This document shows, one piece after another, positions 40,318 to 46,154 of a stretch of 46,154 bases of DNA (the first letter of the stretch is position 1; every line of letters begins with the position of its first letter). The DNA is from an uncultured Verrucomicrobiota bacterium (lineage in GTDB: Bacteria > Verrucomicrobiota > Kiritimatiellia > CAIVKH01). The stretch spans positions 1 to 46,154 of the forward strand of contig CALKUH010000066.1 of NCBI GenBank assembly GCA_937996795.1, read 5' to 3'. Both the position numbers and the translations under genes were made by a program. The notes under the pieces are model-generated. The model saw only the letters and a program-made list of their open reading frames with translations, was not told the DNA's origin and ran no database searches.

Positions 40318-40443
40318 CCATAAATTTGGCGCAAAAACTTGAGCTGCAACTTGTTATCAAGGTGCGACCCCGCAACCGACCCATAAATTTGGCGCAAAAA
40401 CCTGAGCTGCAAATTGTTATCAAGGTGCGACCCCGCAACCGAC
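40318..40443. repeat. 63-bp tandem duplication
   Basis: Two head-to-tail copies (40318-40380 and 40381-40443) differ at only two positions. Each begins CCATAAATTTGGCGC and ends GGTGCGACCCCGCAACCGAC. Each contains one inverted copy of the RAYT left-end sequence. The near identity suggests a recent duplication. Confidence 0.9.
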
Positions 40444-40472
40444 AACAGTGGACGAAATAAAGGAGAAGCAAG

Positions 40473-41033
40473 ATGACGAGATTCGCAGGAATGATTGCCG
40501 TGGCTTGTCTGATCGGAGCCCAAGTGGCTTCCGGGATTGATTACAAGAAGAACGTGATTTCCGGAGCCGGAGGTACAACCCGGTCCACGTTCCAGACGTT
40601 TTCTTCCAGCACGACCATCGGAGGATCAAACACGACGACCGTCACGTCGGGCACCTCTCCCAAAAGTTTTCGGTTCGAAGAATTCGATTGGAGCGATGGT
40701 CTTGGCCCGAAGAAGACGCTGGAGGAGCGCATCCGCGCGGCTGAACAGAGGCTGTACAAACTCTACTTCATGAGGGACGTGTGCCGTACGCTCGAAGACG
40801 AGATCACCATTACGTTCGAGAAGATGGATATTCGGGAGGTCATGAAGCAGGTCTCAAAGGTCAAGGGTGTGGACCTCCCTTTTGAAGTGCCCGACGGCAC
40901 GTTCATCGTGGAGAAATCGGACGTTGCCGGAATGCCCACCGATGACTTCCTAAGCAGCGTGGCCAGCGTTTCAGGTTTGGTCCTGCAGTACGCTCCCGGC
41001 AAGCTTGTGTTCATCAAGCCAGAGAACAAGTGA
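40473..41033 (+). CDS. Small secreted protein with STN/secretin-N0-like C-terminal domain
   Basis: The 186-residue product has a signal peptide (MTRFAGMIAVACLIGAQVAS, cleavage near ASG), a Ser/Thr-rich low-complexity linker (residues 30-65), a short helix (TLEERIRAAEQRLYKLYFMR) and a C-terminal domain (110-186) with ITFEKMDIREVMKQVSKVKG, then GMPTDDFLSSVASVSGLVLQ and KLVFIKPENK. That beta-alpha-beta pattern is the STN or secretin-type short domain, normally attached to outer membrane channels. Here it stands alone. AAAGGAG lies 7 bp before the ATG. Placed after the RAYT unit; no partner secretin is in view. Confidence 0.72.
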   Translation: MTRFAGMIAVACLIGAQVASGIDYKKNVISGAGGTTRSTFQTFSSSTTIGGSNTTTVTSGTSPKSFRFEEFDWSDGLGPKKTLEERIRAAEQRLYKLYFMRDVCRTLEDEITITFEKMDIREVMKQVSKVKGVDLPFEVPDGTFIVEKSDVAGMPTDDFLSSVASVSGLVLQYAPGKLVFIKPENK

Positions 41034-41349
41034 TCTTCCCCAAACAGGGCTAAGCCAAAGGTCGGACCACGACCGGAGCGTGAGGCCAAGGGCTGGGTTG
41101 GGTCGCACCACGGGTTTCTCTTGGGCATCAAGAGGCTGTGAAGGCGGGATGGGGTCGGAAGGGGGCCTGGACCCATTTTGGGCCCGAAAAATGGCCGGGG
41201 GCCACGGTCGGACCGCGACCGGGTTGGGTCGCCCGGGGATTTCCTGACGCGCACCTGATGGGACGCGTGGCGCGCGGGCGTATTCCGGCTGGACGCTGCG
41301 CGGTGGCGCCGGTATCACTAGCCGCTTATTGACGACTTGGGGACCTGCC
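41034..41349. other. Repeat-bearing intergenic region without a gene
   Basis: This 316-bp stretch contains no supportable gene. Two 17-bp direct repeats, GGTCGGACC-A/G-CGACCGG, lie at 41060-41076 and 41206-41222, each a near palindrome, and GGGTTGGGTCGC occurs at 41095-41106 and 41221-41232. GGGTCGCACC here is related to the RAYT end sequence. It may mark the right end of the accessory island. Confidence 0.6.
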
Positions 41350-41829
41350 ATGGATGAATTGCTGCATTTGTTGAAACGCAACGCGCTCGAGACGCCGGAG
41401 AACCTGGCGAAGATGCTGAACCTCAGCGTCGACGAGGTGCGCCGCCGCATCGCGAACTACGAGAAGACCGGGATCATCCGCGGCTACCAGGCGGTGGTGA
41501 ACGAGGACCAGCTCTCCCTCGGGCGCGTCACGGCGGTCATCGAGGTGAAGGTCACGCCGGAGCGCGAGGGCGGGTTCAATTCCGTCGCGGACCGGATCAG
41601 CAAGTTCCCCGAGGTCGAGTCGGTGTACCTGATGTCCGGCGCGTTCGACCTGCTGCTGTTCGTCAGCGGGCGCGACCTGAAGGAGGTCGCCTTCTTCGTG
41701 AGCGAGAAACTCGCCACGATCCGCGGCGTCATCTCCACGGCCACGCACTTCATGCTCAAGACCTACAAGGCGAACGGCGTGCTGATGGAGAGCGCGGAAG
41801 GTTCCGAGCGTCTCAAGGTGTCGCCGTAA
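41350..41829 (+). CDS. Lrp/AsnC-family transcriptional regulator, AlaR-like
   Basis: The 159-residue protein has an N-terminal winged helix-turn-helix (LKRNALETPENLAKMLNLSV, then RIANYEKTGIIRGY) and a C-terminal ligand-binding RAM domain (VTAVIEVKVTPEREGGFNSV, then VYLMSGAFDLLLFVSGRDL). This family binds amino acids and forms octamers. Placed 40 bp before an aminotransferase on the same strand, it mirrors the Bacillus AlaR-AlaT arrangement, where the regulator activates the transaminase gene in response to alanine. Start taken at ATG 41350, with GGGGA upstream; a TTG at 41329 would add seven residues. Confidence 0.9.
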   Translation: MDELLHLLKRNALETPENLAKMLNLSVDEVRRRIANYEKTGIIRGYQAVVNEDQLSLGRVTAVIEVKVTPEREGGFNSVADRISKFPEVESVYLMSGAFDLLLFVSGRDLKEVAFFVSEKLATIRGVISTATHFMLKTYKANGVLMESAEGSERLKVSP

Positions 41830-41869
41830 TCCGCGCCAGGGTCCCCTTTCCTCCCCACGGTTTCCCCCT

Positions 41870-43069
41870 ATGAAGTCTTCCGGTTCCAGAATCGCCGCAC
41901 ACGTGCGCGACATCCCGCGCTCGGGCATCCGCGATTTTTTCGACATCGTCAGCACGATGAAGGACGTGATCAGCCTCGGCATCGGCGAGCCCGATTTCGA
42001 CACGCCGTGGCACATCCGCGAGGCGTCGATCCACGCGCTGGAGCGCGGCGTGACGAGCTACACGTCCAACATGGGCCTGCTCTCGCTGCGCGAATCGATC
42101 GCGCGCTACGTCGCGCGCCACTACGGCGTCTCGTACAACCCGGCGACGGAGGTGCTGATCACGGTCGGCGTCAGTGAGGCGCTGGACCTCGCGCTGCGGG
42201 CGATCATCGAGCCGGGCGACGAGATCCTCTACCACGAGCCCTGCTACGTGTCCTACGCGCCGGTCGTCATTTTCGCGCACGGCAAGCCGGTGGCCGTGGA
42301 GACGCGCGCCGAGGACGGGTTCCGCCTGACGCGCGCTCAACTGGAGGCGAAGGTCACGCCGCGCACGAAGGCGCTGCTGCTCAATTTCCCGAACAACCCG
42401 ACCGGCGCGACGCTGACGCCGGAGGACGTGCGCGACATCGCCGACTTCGCGGTGAAGCACGACCTGCTCGTCATCAGCGACGACATTTACGCCGAGCTGA
42501 CGTACGACGGCACGCACACCTGCATCGCGTCGCTGCCGGGCATGAAGGAGCGCACGATTTTCCTGCACGGCTTCTCCAAGGCCTGGGCGATGACCGGGTT
42601 CCGCATGGGCTACGCCTGCGGATCGCCGGAGTTGATCGAGGCGATGATGAAGATCCACCAGTACACGATGCTGTGCGCGTCGATCATCAGCCAGGAAGCC
42701 GCCCGCGAGGCGCTGGAGCACCCCGAGACGGATGTCGAGGAGATGCGCGCCGAGTACCAGCGGCGCCGGAACTTCCTGCACCACTCGTTCCAGGAGATGG
42801 GCCTGCCCTGCCACCAGCCGCGCGGCGCGTTCTACGCGTTCCCGTCCATCGCGCACCTCGGCGTGACGTCGAAGGAGTTCGCGCTGGGCCTGCTCGACAA
42901 GGAAAAGGTCGCCGTCGTGCCCGGCACGGCCTTCGGCGCCTGCGGCGAGGGCTTCGTCCGCTGCGCGTATGCCACGAGCATGGACGAACTGCAGGAAGCC
43001 ATGCGCCGGATTGCGCGATTTATCCACACGCTGCAGCCGTCCGCCCGCGCGCGCCCGCATACCGCGTGA
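41870..43069 (+). CDS. alaT: Class I/II aminotransferase, probable alanine transaminase
   Basis: The 399-residue PLP enzyme has fold type I motifs: VISLGIGEPDFDTPWHIREA, LLLNFPNNPTGATLTPEDV, VISDDIYAELTYDG and the cofactor lysine Lys237 in HGFSKAWAMTGFRMGYACG. The N-terminus (IPRSGIRDFFDIVSTMKDVI) closely resembles AlaT (YugH) of Bacillus, which interconverts pyruvate and alanine. The upstream Lrp/AsnC gene supports this reading. Substrate range in this enzyme class is hard to read, and aspartate or aromatic substrates are alternatives. The last codons include a perfect DnaA box. Confidence 0.88.
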   Translation: MKSSGSRIAAHVRDIPRSGIRDFFDIVSTMKDVISLGIGEPDFDTPWHIREASIHALERGVTSYTSNMGLLSLRESIARYVARHYGVSYNPATEVLITVGVSEALDLALRAIIEPGDEILYHEPCYVSYAPVVIFAHGKPVAVETRAEDGFRLTRAQLEAKVTPRTKALLLNFPNNPTGATLTPEDVRDIADFAVKHDLLVISDDIYAELTYDGTHTCIASLPGMKERTIFLHGFSKAWAMTGFRMGYACGSPELIEAMMKIHQYTMLCASIISQEAAREALEHPETDVEEMRAEYQRRRNFLHHSFQEMGLPCHQPRGAFYAFPSIAHLGVTSKEFALGLLDKEKVAVVPGTAFGACGEGFVRCAYATSMDELQEAMRRIARFIHTLQPSARARPHTA

Positions 43070-43281
43070 TCCCGCGCCAATCGGCGAAAAACCGGCGGCG
43101 CCCATATCTGCCCACACGGTTATCCACAGTCCGGCTGTCAACAGGTCAACAGCCCGCCGTGCGCGGCCCGCATCCGGCGTGTTGTGTAAGATGCTGACAG
43201 AGTTATAGTTGCGAATTAATCCTGTGCGAGGTTCCCGGGGGCTCGATCTTATCGACAGCCGCCGCCCGCGCCTGTGGATAA
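43020..43281. promoter_or_regulatory. Cluster of DnaA boxes in a convergent intergenic region
   Basis: Three perfect DnaA boxes TTATCCACA occur at 43020-43028 (plus), 43120-43128 (plus) and 43273-43281 (minus), with a one-mismatch box TTATCGACA at 43249-43257. The first two are exactly 100 bp apart. GTCAACAG is repeated in tandem at 43137-43152 and an AT-rich patch lies at 43200-43220. The 285-bp gap 43070-43354 lies between two convergent genes and contains no gene. It could be a replication origin or another DnaA-binding locus. Confidence 0.6.
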
Positions 43282-43354
43282 CACATTCCGGCAAAAAAGC
43301 CGTTGCGGGAGAAGGAATAATGACTGCGTGTCGCGCGGAAACGCCGGCGCGGGA

Positions 43355-43738
43355 TCAGCCTTCGGCTTTTCCGTTTTGCGCGTCCGCCAGCAGGCCGACG
43401 AGCCGGTCGAGGGAGGCTTGGATCAGGGCGAGTTCACCGCTGATTTGTTCGTGGCGCGCGGCGTCCAGTGCGCGCAATCGCTCCACGTGCGCAAGGCGTG
43501 CGGCGAGTTGGGCGGCTTCGGATTCCGGTTCGGCGGACGCCGCCTGCTCCACGGCGGCGGGTTCTTCCGGCGGGAGGGCGCCGGGCACGATGATTTCGGT
43601 CTGGCAGTCCGGGCACCGAACCACATAGCCCGCGCCCCGCACGTCGATGGCGAGGCTTTTGGTGCACTGGGGGCACTCGAAGATGATGTCTCCGGGCTGC
43701 AATTCGCCCGCAGTTGCCGCTCGGACTTCGTCCTGCAC
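43355..43738 (-). CDS. Small zinc-ribbon protein with C-terminal coiled coil
   Basis: The 127-residue protein has two Cys-x2-Cys knuckles, IIFECPQCTKSLAID and YVVRCPDCQTEIIVPG (residues about 20-52), that should bind one zinc ion. A Pro/Glu-rich linker and a helical, heptad-like stretch (AQLAARLAHVERLRALDAAR) follow. The start is GTG 43738, supported by AAGGAG 5 bp upstream. It lies 28 bp after the histidine kinase gene on the same strand, probably last in that operon. Function unknown; such ribbons often mediate protein or nucleic acid contacts. Confidence 0.8.
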   Translation of the reverse strand: MQDEVRAATAGELQPGDIIFECPQCTKSLAIDVRGAGYVVRCPDCQTEIIVPGALPPEEPAAVEQAASAEPESEAAQLAARLAHVERLRALDAARHEQISGELALIQASLDRLVGLLADAQNGKAEG

Positions 43739-43766
43739 GATGGCTCCTTCCCTAAACAGACCGACT

Positions 43767-45158
43767 TTACAGTACGCTTTCCGGGGTGGGCTGAATAGCA
43801 GAAAGTGTGGCGGCCGGCAGGCGGAGGGTGAACGTGCTGCCGCGCCCCGGCGCGCTCGAAAGCTCCACGCGCCCGCCGTGGTTTTGCATCACATGTTTGA
43901 CGATGGAGAGGCCCAGGCCCGTGCCGCCCAGCTTCCGGCTGCGCGACTTGTCCACGCGGTAGAAGCGCTCGAAGATCCGCTCGTGATGCTCCGGCGCGAT
44001 GCCGGACCCCTGGTCGCGCACGTGCAGGCAGACGTCGTGGCCGCTCCGCTCCGCGCGGACAACAACCTCGGTGTGGGGGCCGCTGTATTTGATCGCATTG
44101 TCGATGAGGTTGATCAAGGCGCGCTGGAGCAGCACCGGGTGGGCGGAAACCATCAGGCCCGGCGTGGACTCGGCGCGCAACGTGATGTTCTTCTGGTTCG
44201 CGTCGGCGCTGCAAAGCTCCACGGCCGACGCGGCCAGCTCGGACGCATCCACCGGCTGCCGCTCCAGCGAGGCGCTTTCGGCGTCGTGCTCCAGGCGCGT
44301 CAACTCCAGCAGGTCGTCGATCAGCGTGCCGAGCTGCTCTGCCTGCCGCGCGATGATCTTCGTGAAGCGCTGCGCCTGTTCAGGTTCGAGCGGCTCGCCC
44401 GCCAGCGTCTCCGCGAAGCCTTTGATGGATGTGACGGGCGTCTTGAGTTCATGCGACGCGTTGGCAACGAATTCGCGCCGCGCGGTTTCCAGCTGGCGGA
44501 TGCGCGTGACGTCGGTCAGCACGAGCAACACGCCCTTCACGCGGGAGCCCGACTTCAGCACGGTGCCGTGCACCTGCAGGTGGCGCTCGCGTCCGCCCAG
44601 CAACAGGACATCGCCCTCGACCACGCCCTCCTTGCTTTGCAGCGAGGAGCGCACCAGCTCGCCAAGCCGCGCGTTGCGGATCACCGCGAGCACCTCGCGC
44701 CCGCGCGCGGAGGCGAGGTCGAGGCCCAGCATCTGGATGGCGGCGCGGTTGGCGTCCACGAGCCGCTCGCGCGGGTCCACGACCAGCACACCTTCCGCCA
44801 TGCTGTCGAAAATGGCGCGCTGCTCGGCGTGCAGCGCCTCGATCGTCCGCAATTTATCCTGAAGATTCAGCGCCATCGTCTGCACGGCGTTCGAGAGGGC
44901 GCGCATTTCCTGCGTGGTCGGCGTCGGCCACTCGACCTGCGTCTCGCCCGCGGCCTGGGCCTGCGCGGCGCGGCGCATCTGGTCCAGCGGGCGCGCGAGG
45001 TAGCGGGCGAGCAGGACGCTGACGCCCGTGGCAAGCAGCAGGAGCGCCACGAAGCCGGGCACGCCGGAGAAACCGGGCTGCGCGCGAAGCCATGTGAACA
45101 GCAGGGTCAGGGCGACCAGCGAGATCAGCAGCCGCCAGAATAAGGTGCGCCGGAACAT
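43767..45158 (-). CDS. PhoR-type sensor histidine kinase
   Basis: The 463-residue membrane kinase has two N-terminal hydrophobic helices (6-24 and 34-52) with almost no periplasmic loop, a HAMP domain (50-100), a PAS domain (110-215), a dimerisation domain with SHELKTPVTSIKGFAETL (acceptor His236) and an ATPase domain with NLIDNAIKYS, DQGSGIAPE and LGGTGLGLSIVKHV. The layout resembles PhoR, which controls phosphate genes, but no PhoB-like regulator or phosphate transporter is visible here, so the stimulus is open. ATG 45158 begins the first membrane helix and lies 7 bp after the upstream gene's stop codon. Confidence 0.9.
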   Translation of the reverse strand: MFRRTLFWRLLISLVALTLLFTWLRAQPGFSGVPGFVALLLLATGVSVLLARYLARPLDQMRRAAQAQAAGETQVEWPTPTTQEMRALSNAVQTMALNLQDKLRTIEALHAEQRAIFDSMAEGVLVVDPRERLVDANRAAIQMLGLDLASARGREVLAVIRNARLGELVRSSLQSKEGVVEGDVLLLGGRERHLQVHGTVLKSGSRVKGVLLVLTDVTRIRQLETARREFVANASHELKTPVTSIKGFAETLAGEPLEPEQAQRFTKIIARQAEQLGTLIDDLLELTRLEHDAESASLERQPVDASELAASAVELCSADANQKNITLRAESTPGLMVSAHPVLLQRALINLIDNAIKYSGPHTEVVVRAERSGHDVCLHVRDQGSGIAPEHHERIFERFYRVDKSRSRKLGGTGLGLSIVKHVMQNHGGRVELSSAPGRGSTFTLRLPAATLSAIQPTPESVL

Positions 45159-45165
45159 GTAGCGC

Positions 45166-46154
45166 TCAAGGTGGTGGCGCCGACAACAATCCGCGCAGCG
45201 CAGGCAGCCAGAGGTAGGCCGTCGCATCGGCGGGCTGATCCGAAATCCCCTCGCGCCAGACCGGCACGTTGTCCGCGCCGCGGCCGATCAGTCCGTTCAG
45301 CGCGCCGGCATCCGTCCACAGCGCCCGCGCGGCGGGATTGTGACCGAGCCCTTCGCAGAGCTGCCGCGCCGCGGCCTCGCGCAGCGCGGCTTCGCCGGTT
45401 GCCTGCGCCCGCTCGGAGGCGACGACGGCGAGCGCGAGGCGGATGCCGGTCACGCCGCGATCGCCGCCCGACGCGGCGCGGCTGTAGTGGAGCAGGCGAA
45501 AGTGTTCCGGCGCCTCGAGACCGCGTCCATCCGCGCGCGGACGCGGCGGCGCCGCCGGGTCCAGCGCAACGGGAAACGCGCCGAACGGATGCAGGGCGCC
45601 GCCGGCGAGCAGGTACCCCCGCGTGAAGCGATCCAGCGCGACGCCGAGGTCCGTCTTGAGCGGTCCGGGGTCCAGCGCGCGCTCCAGCGCGATTAATCCG
45701 AGGTACACGCCGACGCGGCGGTCGCGCGCCCACTGGCCCGGCGCGAAGGTCGTGCGCGCCGCGTCGTGGAAGAAGTCGCCCTGCACATCGCCCTCCACCA
45801 CGCGGTCGCGATCCAGCTGGCGGGCGAACAACTGCCGCGCGAGCTGCCCGGCGTCGTCGCGGTAGGTCTCGATGCGCGTGGCGCGATAGAGCTCGGCCGC
45901 CGCCCAGAGGCGTCCGCCCAGCTCCGGCACTTCGTCGTTCGCCTGCGCGGCCACCCGGGCATACACCTGTTCGGCCAGCGATTGCAGCTCCGCCGCGAGC
46001 GAGCGGCTGATGGAATCGCGGATCGGGCCGAGCGCGCGCGCCGCGCCCGCGGCGTAGGCGGCGAGTTCGGGCGCCGGGCGGCCGGGCATCGTGAGCAGGC
46101 CCGGCCCCGCGGCGCGCAGCCACATCGCGGCGCGCTCCAGGTCGAAGCGATACC
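45166..46154 (-). CDS. Partial helical-toroid glycosidase-like protein (C-terminal part)
   Basis: The frame is open to the window end, so only the last 329 residues are seen. Long amphipathic helices alternate with short loops, and LCEGLGHNPAARALWTDAGA resembles the GxNP segment near the C-terminus of GH9 and other (alpha/alpha)6 six-hairpin glycosidases. The catalytic His-Arg and Asp/Glu segments of GH9 are not recognisable in this part. It is the first visible gene of an operon with the histidine kinase (7-bp gap) and the zinc-ribbon gene. The family call is tentative. Confidence 0.5.
   Translation of the reverse strand, partial: YRFDLERAAMWLRAAGPGLLTMPGRPAPELAAYAAGAARALGPIRDSISRSLAAELQSLAEQVYARVAAQANDEVPELGGRLWAAAELYRATRIETYRDDAGQLARQLFARQLDRDRVVEGDVQGDFFHDAARTTFAPGQWARDRRVGVYLGLIALERALDPGPLKTDLGVALDRFTRGYLLAGGALHPFGAFPVALDPAAPPRPRADGRGLEAPEHFRLLHYSRAASGGDRGVTGIRLALAVVASERAQATGEAALREAAARQLCEGLGHNPAARALWTDAGALNGLIGRGADNVPVWREGISDQPADATAYLWLPALRGLLSAPPP

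Larger units (their letters stand above)
39405..40443. mobile_element. RAYT transposase unit with flanking inverted repeats
   Basis: The transposase gene is bracketed by CGGGGTCGCACCT (39405-39417) and its inverted copies (40360-40372, 40423-40435). Inside these lies a second inverted pair, CGTATAGCTCGATTTTT (39472-39488) and its complement with two mismatches (40290-40306). GGCCCATAAA occurs on both sides (39490 and 40272). The boundaries are inferred from these repeats, not from target duplications. Confidence 0.55.

Noticed and set aside
40318..40443. CRISPR interpretation of the 63-bp tandem copies
   Set aside because: The copies are directly adjacent with no spacer and contain RAYT end sequences.
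43209..43628. Plus-strand frame downstream of the DnaA boxes, with an AGAAGGA-preceded ATG at 43320
   Set aside because: The frame is a Ser/Arg/Ala-rich shadow of the zinc-ribbon gene, which has clear Cys-x2-Cys motifs. The site is probably coincidental.
1..46154. rRNA, tRNA or riboswitch genes
   Set aside because: No cloverleaf with CCA-type ends, no conserved rRNA strings and no recognisable riboswitch core were found on either strand by eye.

Overview
This is a GC-rich bacterial chromosome segment, most likely from the PVC group (Verrucomicrobiota or Kiritimatiellota). The evidence is indirect: several secreted proteins of a style typical of those phyla (a GSLNPPGAPAATMKTL-type N-terminus, GANIGWI repeats, a DSDGDGIPD calcium-type motif, C-termini ending in a YR-type strand), a bacterial topoisomerase VI B subunit, and many envelope polysaccharide and sensor genes. 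There is no rRNA or tRNA gene and no taxonomic marker, so the phylum is an inference.

Layout. 1-4302: minus-strand genes for a CPA2-type cation/proton antiporter, a MoaD/ThiS-like sulfur carrier, an Asp-box beta-propeller protein and a DUF1428 protein, with a clear terminator and promoter before the antiporter. 4581-9399: secreted surface proteins, a DUF4256 protein and a membrane sensor-like protein. 9408-18545: an RlmN/Cfr-family radical SAM methyltransferase, pyruvate carboxylase, its likely biotin ligase, a Uup-type ABC-F ATPase and topoisomerase VI subunit B. 18576-28267: three coiled-coil proteins, including a 2417-residue giant whose stop codon lies one base from the start of a membrane-anchored coiled-coil protein; a secreted coiled-coil protein lies on the other strand. 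28326-37094: a hybrid sensor kinase, a GT-C glycosyltransferase, two GT4 glycosyltransferases and a GH2 hydrolase.

37100-41340 is an accessory island, visibly richer in A+T in its first part. It holds a REPIN-like REP doublet, two integron-type gene cassettes with matching attC ends but no integrase in the window, a REP-associated tyrosine transposase flanked by inverted repeats, a 63-bp tandem duplication and a small secreted protein with an STN-like domain. From 41350 the backbone returns: an Lrp/AsnC regulator with an aminotransferase resembling the AlaR/AlaT pair, a convergent intergenic region with a cluster of DnaA boxes (43020-43281), and a minus-strand operon of a glycosidase-like protein (cut by the window end), a PhoR-type histidine kinase and a zinc-ribbon protein.

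Dispersed repeats punctuate the backbone: an 8-9 bp periodic CACGGAG element at five loci, paired TTGCAACGTCTGTAAAA repeats at two loci, and a GGTGTCA repeat that sits in frame inside the topoisomerase gene. The strongest candidates for new biology are the integrase-less cassette array, the giant coiled-coil gene cluster and the repeat captured by the topoisomerase gene. All positions were read by eye; no database search was run.
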